Assembly (NCBI GenBank): GCA_020072645.1
Contig: JAIQGK010000001.1
Location: 372,001-436,000, forward strand
Length of the DNA stretch: 64,000 nt
Origin: Terriglobia bacterium
GTDB lineage: Bacteria > Acidobacteriota > Terriglobia > Terriglobales > Acidobacteriaceae
Direction of reading: 5' to 3'
Positions 33,252 through 41,465 of this stretch are shown here, in pieces. The translations under genes and the position numbers were made by a program. Below the pieces are notes generated by a model, which ran no database searches, was not told where the DNA came from, and worked only from the letters and a program-made list of their open reading frames with translations. Position 1 is the stretch's first letter; the number at the start of each line of letters is the position of its first letter.

Positions 33252-34130
33252 CTATTTGAACATCTCCTGGACTTTTTCCTTGACCCATTCCCAGGTTGTC
33301 TGCTGCCGCGGAGGCTTGGCGGTCCAGTTGCGCAGAGCTTCAACGCGACGGAAATCTCTGGGAACGTCAAACAGCGTCAACTCCAGAGGCCCTTCCTTCA
33401 GCTCCACTACTTCTGAGCCCCAGGTAGAAGACAGCGTATGCTTGCCTCCGTCGGGATGGGTTACTTCATTGGTCAAAGTGGTGGTTACTTTTACGGGGAA
33501 GCCGGTTTCCACGCCGCTGCGGTGGACGTCAATCTTGTCCATTTTGTTGAAGCATTTGTCATTGGATCCGGCGGAAACTTCTGCGGCCACAACGACGCCA
33601 TAGCTGTTCTTTTTTTGCTGGTGCCATTCCGGCATCACGGAGCTGTCAATGTACCAGCCGTCAGTCTCACTCACCGATGACTTGGAGCATGCGCCAGGGC
33701 CGGCAACGCGTGTTTCGCGGGTAATGATGTGCCGGGCAGTGTGCCCAAAGAACTCTTTGCGCTCTCCGGTATCAGTGTTCTCAATCGTTATTTTCAATGT
33801 GCCGCCGGAATCCACCATGGGCCGCTTCTGGGTCAGATTCGATCCACGGGAGTCCGTCTCATAGGTAATGTATTCGTGGGCCGCCAGATCGAGCATGAAA
33901 ACGCGGTCCCGTTCCCCGCGCATGATGATGGTGGCCATGGGCTGGCCGGAGCCGTCGCGCATTTGCGATTGCCACTCATTACGCAGTCGGTTAGGAGCAA
34001 GATATTCGGTGCGGGTATCAGTAAAGCCGGCCGTGATCTGGCGAGTCACAATCTTTACGCCTTCGATGGAAGGGTTCGGAGACGTTAGCGTAGTAAGGTA
34101 GAGCAGCAGAATCGCTAGCGGCATATTCAT
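33252..34130 (-). CDS. Secreted protein of unknown function
   Basis: 292 residues with an N-terminal hydrophobic signal (MNMPLAILLLYLTTLTSP). The mature part is beta-rich: ITAGFTDTRTEYLAPNRLRN, ATIIMRGERDRVFMLDLAAH, TARHIITRETRVAGPGACSK and KVTTTLTNEVTHPDGGKHTL look like repeated strands of a lipocalin- or outer-membrane-lipoprotein-like fold; two cysteines (in GACSK and DKCFNK) could form a disulfide. It ends in a Trp-rich amphipathic helix WEWVKEKVQEMFK. I do not recognise a family. Convergent with the MetE-like gene. Confidence 0.75.
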   Translation of the reverse strand: MNMPLAILLLYLTTLTSPNPSIEGVKIVTRQITAGFTDTRTEYLAPNRLRNEWQSQMRDGSGQPMATIIMRGERDRVFMLDLAAHEYITYETDSRGSNLTQKRPMVDSGGTLKITIENTDTGERKEFFGHTARHIITRETRVAGPGACSKSSVSETDGWYIDSSVMPEWHQQKKNSYGVVVAAEVSAGSNDKCFNKMDKIDVHRSGVETGFPVKVTTTLTNEVTHPDGGKHTLSSTWGSEVVELKEGPLELTLFDVPRDFRRVEALRNWTAKPPRQQTTWEWVKEKVQEMFK

Positions 34131-34266
34131 TTCCTTCTCTCGTCCCCGGGCAAGGGCGGCGTTGGGGATTTATTGTACCGCCAAACAGCGGATACAAAGA
34201 AGATTTTAATGTGAACGCAGTTACCAGCAGGGCGGTTGCCCGGCATTTGTAAGCTGTTGATTTGGC

Positions 34267-34638
34267 TCAAACTTGGGGAGAGCCCAGTTTTTTCAGGACC
34301 TGTGCCAGCGCGTCCATAGCCAAATGGGTTGCGTGGACAGAAGCATTTGGCAGTCCGCCCAGAGCTTCCAGCAGGTTTTCACGCTGGAGCGCGGACGCCT
34401 CAGCCAGCGACTTGCCCTGGATCATCTCTGTCAGGCACGAACCGGCGGCAATGGAAGCCACGCAACCACGCGTGCGATAGCGCACCTGGTCGATGCGTCC
34501 ATCGGCAAGCTTGACCGCAAGGCTCATGATGTCGCCACAGACAGGATGTTCCAACCGCACCTCGGCATCCGGCGAAGGCAGTTCGCCGATGTTGCGCGGA
34601 TGCTCGAAATGGTCGAGGACAGTGCTAGAGTAGGGCAT
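34267..34638 (-). CDS. NifU/IscU-like Fe-S scaffold protein lacking the third cysteine
   Basis: 123 residues from MPYSSTVLDHFEHPRNIGEL. Fe-S cluster assembly scaffold fold: HPVCGDIMSLAV (Cys34) and YRTRGCVASIAAGSCLTEMI (Cys59, plus an extra Cys68). The third ligand, normally a Cys following a His near residue 103, is Ala (VHATHLAMDAL, codon GCA). Related short scaffolds may share this. It probably receives sulfur from the desulfurase at 27.2 kb, but the two genes are not linked. An ATG at 34674 would add 12 residues; neither start has a strong Shine-Dalgarno. Confidence 0.88.
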   Translation of the reverse strand: MPYSSTVLDHFEHPRNIGELPSPDAEVRLEHPVCGDIMSLAVKLADGRIDQVRYRTRGCVASIAAGSCLTEMIQGKSLAEASALQRENLLEALGGLPNASVHATHLAMDALAQVLKKLGSPQV

Positions 34639-34810
34639 TATTTTTGTCGTTGGTTGTCCGTTTATATAATCCAATGATGCCAGAAAACAGGGGTTTTCAA
34701 AATAATGTTTCGCAGCGAGTCATGCCGGAATGATTCAACAAAGGCTACGGCCGCCCACGCGCCGGAGCCCGCCGCACCAGGCGCGGAACGGAGCAATCGA
34801 GGGCCATGAA

Positions 34811-34841
34811 CTTAAGCGGTTTGGAGCGGAGCGACAGAAAA
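34811..34841 (+). repeat. Dispersed repeat D, abutting the mutT start codon
   Basis: TTAAGCGGTTTGGAGCGGAG then CGACAGAAAA, ending directly at the ATG at 34842. The GGAGCGGAG part lies 11-19 bases from the ATG and can act as ribosome-binding region. Confidence 0.65.
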
Positions 34842-35234
34842 ATGAAACAAGTTGTTGCGGCATTGATAATCCGTGAGGAAAAGATCCTGATCTGCCAGCG
34901 CACAGAAGATCAGGCGTTGCCGCTTAAGTGGGAGTTTCCTGGCGGCAAGGTAGAGCGCAATGAGGACCTGAAAGACGCGCTGCATCGCGAACTGGATGAA
35001 GAGCTGGGAATTGACGCCGTGATCGGACGCAAGATCGCCGCAATCCAGCACACGTATGCCAGCGGCGCGTCGCTGGAACTTTATTTTTACCGCGTTGACC
35101 AGTTCAAGAATGAGATTGAGAACCGCATCTTTCGCGAAGTGCGCTGGGTCGATCGCAAAGAGCTCCCGACCTATGATTTCCTTGAAGCCGACGTGCGGTT
35201 AGTAAAAGACATCAGCGCGGGTAAACTGCTCTAG
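34842..35234 (+). CDS. MutT-type Nudix hydrolase
   Basis: 130 residues from MKQVVAALIIREEKILICQR. The Nudix box is complete: GGKVERNEDLKDALHRELDE then ELGI (G-x5-E-x7-RELDEELGI), binding Mg2+. Sequence around it (PLKWEFPGGKVE) is that of 8-oxo-dGTP/dCTP diphosphatases, which clean the nucleotide pool. The frame is open 12 codons further upstream to an ATG at 34806, but that part is repeat D. The stop overlaps by 4 bp the stop of the convergent NRAMP-related gene. Confidence 0.93.
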   Translation: MKQVVAALIIREEKILICQRTEDQALPLKWEFPGGKVERNEDLKDALHRELDEELGIDAVIGRKIAAIQHTYASGASLELYFYRVDQFKNEIENRIFREVRWVDRKELPTYDFLEADVRLVKDISAGKLL

Positions 35235-36523
35235 CTGCCGCCGGTGATCTGAGTCCAAATGAGCGCAATGGTCAAGCCGATCATGATGGCGCTGGTGCTC
35301 CACGCAATCACGTTCTGTAGCTTCGAGTTTTTATAATTGCCCATCAGGTCAGTTTTGTTCACCAGCTTCAACATGAAGATCAGCACAAAGGGCAGCAGAA
35401 TTCCGTTGGCCACCTGAGAGAAAAGAATGAGCTTAATCAGCGGCAGATGCGGGATTAGTACGAAGCTTGCGCCGCCGAGGATCAGGAAGGTATAGATCCA
35501 GTAAAACGTAGGAGCTTCAGAAAACTTTTTGTTCACGCCGGATTCCACACCAAGGCCTTCACAAATGTTGTAAGCCGTGGCCAGCGGTAGAATGGCCGCA
35601 GAAAGCATGGCGGCGTTGACCAGTCCCACGGCGAACAAGAGTTTCGCCCAATGTCCGGCGAGAGGCCCAAGCGCCTGAGCGGCTTCAGACGCGTCAGTAA
35701 TGTTGTGGTTGCCATGCACGTACAGTGTGGCGGCGCAGGCCACAACAATGAAGAAAGCAATCACGTCTGTCACGATGCAGCCCAGCACCACGTCCCAGCG
35801 GGAAAGCGCGTATTGGCGCTTGCCAATGCCTTTCTCCACGATTGAGGCTTGCAGGTAAAACTGCATCCACGGCGTAATTGTTGTTCCCACCAGTCCCACT
35901 ACCAGAAGGATGTAATCGGCATGATTGTTGATGACCGGAACAAAAGTGTCTTTGAGCGCCTGGTGCCAGTCCGGATGCGCCAGCAGCGCGGATATGGGAT
36001 AGGTGAAATAAATCAGTGAAAACAGAATGAGGATCCGTTCCACTGGCTTATACGATCCGCGCACCACCACAAACCACACGATGGCCGCACCCACCGGCAC
36101 CACAAGATACTTGCTGACGCCGAAAATTCCCATGCCGGAAGCCAGACCGGCAAACTCCGCCATGATGTTGCCGAAATCCGCGACGCCCAGGACCACCATT
36201 ACGAAAAAAGTAGCGCGCAAGCCAAACTCTTCGCGGATGAGATCGGCCAGGCCTTTGCCCGTCACGGCGCCCATGCGCGCCGCCATTTCCTGAACGACGA
36301 TCAGCGCGATCGTAGTAGGAATGAGTGTCCACAGAAGCGCGTAACCATACTTGGCTCCGGCCTGAGAATAAGTAAGGATGCCGCCGGGATCGTTATCGAC
36401 ATTGGCAGTGATAAAGCCGGGACCAAAAACGGCGAGAAAGGCGATCAACCGGTATTTCAATACGCCGAACCCGGCCACCCGTCGGGGCATACTGAGGTCT
36501 CGTTTGAATATTTTCAGCTTCAT
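35231..36523 (-). CDS. NRAMP-related metal-ion transporter, copy 1
   Basis: 430 residues, 11 predicted membrane helices. Overall NRAMP/SLC11 fold (GPGFITANVDNDPGGILTYS, KGLADLIREEFGL, IMAEFAGLASGMGIFG). The metal site differs from classical NRAMP: helix 1 has D45-P-G-G instead of D-P-G-N, and helix 6 has TTITPWMQFYLQ where Mn/Fe carriers have Met-Pro-His. The Met and His are thus replaced. Similar replacements are known from the NRAMP-related magnesium transporters (NRMT); I infer altered ion preference. A close paralogue lies 69 bp upstream. Confidence 0.9.
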   Translation of the reverse strand: MKLKIFKRDLSMPRRVAGFGVLKYRLIAFLAVFGPGFITANVDNDPGGILTYSQAGAKYGYALLWTLIPTTIALIVVQEMAARMGAVTGKGLADLIREEFGLRATFFVMVVLGVADFGNIMAEFAGLASGMGIFGVSKYLVVPVGAAIVWFVVVRGSYKPVERILILFSLIYFTYPISALLAHPDWHQALKDTFVPVINNHADYILLVVGLVGTTITPWMQFYLQASIVEKGIGKRQYALSRWDVVLGCIVTDVIAFFIVVACAATLYVHGNHNITDASEAAQALGPLAGHWAKLLFAVGLVNAAMLSAAILPLATAYNICEGLGVESGVNKKFSEAPTFYWIYTFLILGGASFVLIPHLPLIKLILFSQVANGILLPFVLIFMLKLVNKTDLMGNYKNSKLQNVIAWSTSAIMIGLTIALIWTQITGGS

Positions 36524-36592
36524 GGTCCACTAAAGTTTTGCGATTGTTAAAAATGGAATTTGCGAGAAGCGAAATGCACGCTGCGTCGGCTG

Positions 36593-37834
36593 TTACTGGA
36601 ATACCAGAAGCACGCTGAGCACAATCATTACGCTGGCTGTGCCCCACGCCACCCAGTTGAAGAACCTGGAATTTATGTACTTGCCCATCAGGCTGGTCTT
36701 GTTAATCAGAAGCAGCATGAAAATCAACACAAAAGGAAGCAGCACGCCGTTCAAAACCTGCGAGAGCACCAGCATCTTGAGCAGTGGGAATCGCGGCAGC
36801 AGGATCACAGCAGCGCCTGCGCCCACCAGCGCCGTGTATAGCCAGTAAAACACAGAGGCCTCGCTGAACTTTTTGTCCAACCCGGATTCAAGTCCCAGTC
36901 CTTCACACACGGTATAGGCAGTGGAAAGCGGCAGAATGGATGCCGCAAAGAGCGAGGCATTGAACAATCCTGCGCCGAAAAGGATTTGCGCCCACCTGCC
37001 CGCCAGCGGGCCAAGCGCCAGCGCAGCGTCGGCCGCGTCACTAATAACGCGGTGCCCGGACTTATACAGCGTTGCCGCGCAGGCCAGGATAATGAACGCT
37101 GCCACCACCGGAGCAAAAATCGAACCGATCAGCACATCGATCCTGGTCTTGTTGTACTCGCGCATGGTAACGCCCTTTTCCACCACGCATGCCTGCAGGT
37201 AAAACTGCATCCAGGGCGCGATAGTGGCTCCAATGATTCCGGTGACCATGTACACATAACCGGGAACGCGGAACAGGGCGGCCTTGGTGGGCAGATGAAC
37301 GGTGCTTACCGCGGCGGCGGGCCAGTTGGGCCGCGAAAGCACTCCGGCAATGATGTATGCGATATAGAAAAAAGATGCGGTGAGAAAGACCTTTTCCACG
37401 CTCTTATAGTTGCCTTTGACCACAATCAGCCACACAATGGCCGCGGCAATAGGCACGCTGATGAACTTGGAGACGTGAAACAGTTCCATGGAGCTGGCCA
37501 CGCCCGCGAACTCCGCCATTACGTTGGTAAAGTTCGTCGCCACCAGAAATACCATCATCACAAAGGTGATGCGCAGGCCGTATTCTTCACGAATCAGGTC
37601 GCTCAGGCCCTTGCCCGTGCATGCACCCATGCGGGCGGACATCTCCTGAATCACGATCAGCGCAAGAGTCATGGGAATGATGGTCCAGAGAAGGGAATAG
37701 CCAAATTGCGCGCCGGCGAACGAGTAGGTGTAGATGCCGCCGGCATCATTGTCAACGTTTGCGGTAATAAACCCCGGCCCGATCACTGCCAGAAGCAGCA
37801 GGGTCTGGGTCTTCCAGCGTTTGAGCCATTTCAT
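36593..37834 (-). CDS. NRAMP-related metal-ion transporter, copy 2
   Basis: 413 residues, tandem paralogue of the next gene on the same strand. Helix 1 reads NVDNDAGGIYTYS (D30-A-G-G) and helix 6 GATIAPWMQFYLQACVVEKG, again without Met-Pro-His. KGLSDLIREEYGL and VMAEFAGVASSMELF are shared with copy 1; overall similarity looks roughly half. Having two differing copies suggests different affinities or ions, or a hetero-function. No metal riboswitch or MntR/Fur-like box is visible upstream. It is divergent from msrB. Confidence 0.9.
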   Translation of the reverse strand: MKWLKRWKTQTLLLLAVIGPGFITANVDNDAGGIYTYSFAGAQFGYSLLWTIIPMTLALIVIQEMSARMGACTGKGLSDLIREEYGLRITFVMMVFLVATNFTNVMAEFAGVASSMELFHVSKFISVPIAAAIVWLIVVKGNYKSVEKVFLTASFFYIAYIIAGVLSRPNWPAAAVSTVHLPTKAALFRVPGYVYMVTGIIGATIAPWMQFYLQACVVEKGVTMREYNKTRIDVLIGSIFAPVVAAFIILACAATLYKSGHRVISDAADAALALGPLAGRWAQILFGAGLFNASLFAASILPLSTAYTVCEGLGLESGLDKKFSEASVFYWLYTALVGAGAAVILLPRFPLLKMLVLSQVLNGVLLPFVLIFMLLLINKTSLMGKYINSRFFNWVAWGTASVMIVLSVLLVFQ

Positions 37835-38088
37835 TGGGCACGGACATACAGAAATTCACTACTGCTTGGCAGAATAAATGAGAGTTGAAGTAAAGGACAA
37901 CCCGGAAGGCGATATTGAATAAATATTTTGTTGGGAACAAACTTTGGTTGTTGGGCGGACCGTCAATATGAGGTGAAACGAAGCTTTTCATTAGCCTGTC
38001 GTCATAGGCATTTCTCTTTGGAAATCCAATGTTTTGGAAATCCAATTTCCGATCCTGGCCGTACTATAGGTGTAGATCTGGTGACAGC

Positions 38089-38709
38089 ATGTTCCAACCG
38101 ATAGACACATCTTCATCGCGCAAGACCTCCCGCCGAGCCTTTCTTGCTGGTGCGGCGATCCTTGGCGGAGGACTATACTTTTCTTATATGGGCATTTTTT
38201 CAAAGAAAACTGAGACAGCGGAAGCCGGCGTCGAACATAACCCGAATGCAGCTCCGCAGGAAGTTGACATTGTGGAGTTCACCGATTCCGGCGAGCGCAA
38301 AGACAAGGTGCACGTCCCCAAGGTGGTGAAGAGTGAGAGCGAATGGAAACAGCAGCTCTCGCCGGGTGCGTACAACGTGACTCGAGAAGACGGTACGGAA
38401 ATGGCGTTTACCGGCCAGTACTGGAACAATCACGAACAGGGAATCTATCGCTGCGTTTGCTGTGGCACGGCGCTCTTCAGCTCTGATACCAAGTTTGAGT
38501 CCGGCACCGGCTGGCCCAGCTTTTATCAGCCGATTGCCGAGGAGAACGTTGCGTCCATTACTGACAGCAGCTTTGGCATGCGCCGGACTGCAGTGGAATG
38601 CAAGCGTTGCGATGCGCATCTGGGCCACGTGTTTAACGACGGCCCGCGGCCAACAGGCCAACGCTATTGCATGAACAGCGCGTCATTGACGTTTAAGAAA
38701 AAGGCGTGA
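38089..38709 (+). CDS. msrB: Tat-exported peptide-methionine (R)-S-oxide reductase
   Basis: 206 residues from [40 protein letters not shown] is a twin-arginine signal, so the enzyme works in the periplasm, possibly anchored. The MsrB domain covers about 80-205: CVCCGTALF and [16 protein letters not shown] bind structural zinc, [10 protein letters not shown] is the substrate motif, and RYCMNSASL carries the catalytic Cys. It reduces the R epimer of methionine sulfoxide in proteins. msrA follows after 87 bp. Confidence 0.95.
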   Translation: MFQPIDTSSSRKTSRRAFLAGAAILGGGLYFSYMGIFSKKTETAEAGVEHNPNAAPQEVDIVEFTDSGERKDKVHVPKVVKSESEWKQQLSPGAYNVTREDGTEMAFTGQYWNNHEQGIYRCVCCGTALFSSDTKFESGTGWPSFYQPIAEENVASITDSSFGMRRTAVECKRCDAHLGHVFNDGPRPTGQRYCMNSASLTFKKKA

Positions 38710-38796
38710 GCTGGTGCTTGAACTGGTAAGGGTCGGCCCTTCAGGGTTGCGTTGCAATCCAAGACTAATGGGCTTTAGTCCCGGAAAGACAACTTC

Positions 38797-39465
38797 ATGA
38801 AGATTCGTTCGCTTGCCCGACTGATGCCGATTTCGATTGTTCTTACCACCGTTGCCTGCCACGCATCCAGCGCGGCAGTGAAGCTGCCGAATCCCGCAGC
38901 CGACGAGCCGCTGAGCAAAACGAAAAGCTCAGAAACCGTAGTGCTGGCGGGTGGATGTTTCTGGGGCATTCAAGCTGTGTTTGAGCATGTGAAAGGCGTG
39001 AGCAGCGCCACCGCGGGATATTCCGGCGGATCGGCCGGCACGGCGCAGTACGAAACCGTGAGCACAGGACGGACGGGCCACGCTGAATCGGTGAAAGTGG
39101 TTTACGATCCTTCGCAAGTTTCCTTTGGACAGATATTGAAAGTCTTTTTCTCCGTGGCTCATGATCCTACGGAGCTGAACCGGCAAGGCCCGGACGAAGG
39201 CACGCAGTATCGGTCAGTGATTTTCTACGCGAGTGAAGATCAGCACCACGTGGCGCGGGCTTACATTGATCAGCTCGACGGCGCAAAAGTTTTTTCCGAG
39301 CCAATCGTAACGCAGGTGGTCGCACTGCAGGCCTTCTATCCCGCAGAGGGTTATCACCAAAATTACGCGGAGCATCATCCCAACGAGCCGTACATCGCTA
39401 TTAACGACTTGCCCAAGCTTGATCATCTGAAGCAAACTCTGCCGGAGCTGTATGTTGGGAAATAA
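38797..39465 (+). CDS. msrA: Exported peptide-methionine (S)-S-oxide reductase
   Basis: 222 residues. MKIRSLARLMPISIVLTTVA then Cys21 looks like a lipoprotein or plain signal peptide, so like MsrB it is exported. The MsrA core is intact: VVLAGGCFWGIQAVFEHVKG with the catalytic Cys in GCFWG, GYSGG, YDPSQVSFGQILKVFF, DEGTQYRSVIFY and EGYHQNY. It reduces the S epimer of methionine sulfoxide. Together with msrB it forms an envelope repair pair. Electron delivery to the periplasm is not encoded nearby. Confidence 0.95.
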   Translation: MKIRSLARLMPISIVLTTVACHASSAAVKLPNPAADEPLSKTKSSETVVLAGGCFWGIQAVFEHVKGVSSATAGYSGGSAGTAQYETVSTGRTGHAESVKVVYDPSQVSFGQILKVFFSVAHDPTELNRQGPDEGTQYRSVIFYASEDQHHVARAYIDQLDGAKVFSEPIVTQVVALQAFYPAEGYHQNYAEHHPNEPYIAINDLPKLDHLKQTLPELYVGK

Positions 39466-39488
39466 GCCGCAGGGAGCCGCATAAATCT

Positions 39489-41294
39489 TTGCCGCCCATC
39501 ATCAACGCACAAGCGATTGCGAAGGCCTATGGCGCGTCGCCTCTGTTTGAAGATATTTCATTCACTGTTTCCGAAGGCGACCGCATTGGGCTGATCGGGC
39601 CGAATGGCTCGGGCAAGTCCACGCTGTTGGGGGTCCTTTCCGGCGGCATTGAGCCGGATAGCGGCGTGGTGGCAGTCCGCCGGCACACGCGGTTGAGCTA
39701 TGTGATCCAGGATTCGCAGTTTATCGCGGGTGAAACTGTGCGCTCGGTGGTGATGAAGGCGCTGGAGCATAGCGCCATGGCTGAAGCAGAGCGTGCCGGA
39801 TGCTTGTTTGAGACGCTTGGCCGCGCCGGATTCGAAGACTTTGATGCGCAGGCATCGGCGCTCTCCGGCGGGTGGCGCAAGCGGCTGGCGATCGCAGAAG
39901 CGCTGGTGCAGCAGCCCGACGTCTTGTTGCTGGACGAGCCGACGAACCATCTTGATCTTGAAGGCATTGAGTGGCTGGAAGAGTTGCTGCGCGCGGAATC
40001 GTTTGCCTGCGTGGTGGTGAGCCATGATCGATATTTTCTGGAAAACGTGGCCACGGAGACCGTGGAGCTGAGCCGCGCATATCCGGGCGGGCTGTTGCGC
40101 GTGCCGGGGAACTACAGTACGTTTCTGATCCAGAAAGAGGCATTTCTGCGGGCGCAGGAAAAACACCAGGAAGCTCTGGAGAACCGCGTACGCACGGAGA
40201 TTGAGTGGTTGCGTCGAGGGCCCAAAGCGCGAGCGACGAAGGCCAAAGCTCGGATCGACAATGCAAACAGGCTGATCTCTGAACTTGCTGATCTGAACAC
40301 GCGGACGCGCACAGCCAGCGCGAAGATTGATTTTCTCGCCACTGATCGCAGGACCAAGCGGTTGGTGGAGCTTGATCATGTGAGCTATGCGATTGGCGGG
40401 CGCACGCTGTTTGCCGATCTGGATTTCATTTTCACGGCGGGCAAGCGCGTTGGGCTCGTTGGCCCGAATGGCAGCGGCAAGACCACGCTGCTGCGGCTGC
40501 TGCGCGGTGAAATACAGCCGAACGGCGGCGAGATTCGGCGCGCGGATTTTCTGCGTGTGGTGTACTTTGACCAGAATCGCGTTCTCGATCCTGACATTAC
40601 TCTGCGGCGCGCGCTGGCTCCGGACAGCGATGCTGTAGTTTATCAGGACAGAGTAATTCATGTTGCTTCGTGGGCTGCAAGATTTCTGTTTACCGGTGAG
40701 CAGCTCAACCAGCCGGTGGGCAGGCTTTCCGGCGGCGAGCGCGCGCGTGTGTTGATCGCGCAGTTGATGCTTCAGCCCGCAGACCTCCTGCTGCTGGACG
40801 AACCGACGAACGATCTCGACATTCCAACTCTGGAAATTCTGGAAGAAAGCCTACTGGAATACACTGGCGCGCTGGTGCTGGTAACGCATGATCGTTACAT
40901 GCTGGACCGCGTTTCCACGATGGTACTTGGTCTGGATGGACGCGGCGGCGCGGAGAGTTTTGCCGATTATCTGCAATGGGAAGAGTGGCAGGCGGATAGC
41001 AAGCAGCCGGCGGAAAACGATGGATCGCAAGCGGTGGCAAAAACAGCCAAAGCACCTGAAAGTTCCGCGAAAAAGAAGCTCTCTTATCTTGAAGCGCGCG
41101 AGTTTGCCACCATCGAGCAGCGAATTGCGCAGGCGGAAGAAACGTTGCAACAGAAGCGCGCCGCCGCTGAAGATCCCGCGATTGCCAGCGATGCACAGAA
41201 ATTGCTCAGCGCGCACGCTGAGATGGAACAAGCGCAAAAAGCGGTGGATGAACTTTACAGTCGCTGGGCGGAACTGGAAGCAAAGCAGAGCTGA
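39489..41294 (+). CDS. ABC-F family ATPase, Uup-like
   Basis: 601 residues, probably from a TTG (AGGGAG lies 13 bp upstream). Two ABC domains without membrane parts: Walker A GPNGSGKST (about 35) and GPNGSGKTT (about 325); signatures LSGGWRKRLAIAEAL and LSGGERARVLIAQL; Walker B LLLDEPTNHLDLEG and LLLDEPTNDLDIPT. The linker holds WLRRGPKARATKAKARID, and the last ~75 residues are a coiled coil as in Uup. ABC-F proteins bind the ribosomal E site and relieve stalled translation or assist assembly. It starts 23 bp after msrA and is likely in one transcript. Confidence 0.93.
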   Translation: MPPIINAQAIAKAYGASPLFEDISFTVSEGDRIGLIGPNGSGKSTLLGVLSGGIEPDSGVVAVRRHTRLSYVIQDSQFIAGETVRSVVMKALEHSAMAEAERAGCLFETLGRAGFEDFDAQASALSGGWRKRLAIAEALVQQPDVLLLDEPTNHLDLEGIEWLEELLRAESFACVVVSHDRYFLENVATETVELSRAYPGGLLRVPGNYSTFLIQKEAFLRAQEKHQEALENRVRTEIEWLRRGPKARATKAKARIDNANRLISELADLNTRTRTASAKIDFLATDRRTKRLVELDHVSYAIGGRTLFADLDFIFTAGKRVGLVGPNGSGKTTLLRLLRGEIQPNGGEIRRADFLRVVYFDQNRVLDPDITLRRALAPDSDAVVYQDRVIHVASWAARFLFTGEQLNQPVGRLSGGERARVLIAQLMLQPADLLLLDEPTNDLDIPTLEILEESLLEYTGALVLVTHDRYMLDRVSTMVLGLDGRGGAESFADYLQWEEWQADSKQPAENDGSQAVAKTAKAPESSAKKKLSYLEAREFATIEQRIAQAEETLQQKRAAAEDPAIASDAQKLLSAHAEMEQAQKAVDELYSRWAELEAKQS

Positions 41295-41465
41295 AAGAAT
41301 GATTGGGTGATGTAGCTGCACCTGACATCGTTGGACTTCAGCACAACTCACGCGAGGAAACGATAAAAACCCGCTCCATCACCCTCACTCTTATTATGAT
41401 GCGCTAATTTCTTCCGGGGTCGTATCAGGGGCCGTGAATGCGCCTGGGCATTCCAAACAAAAATC

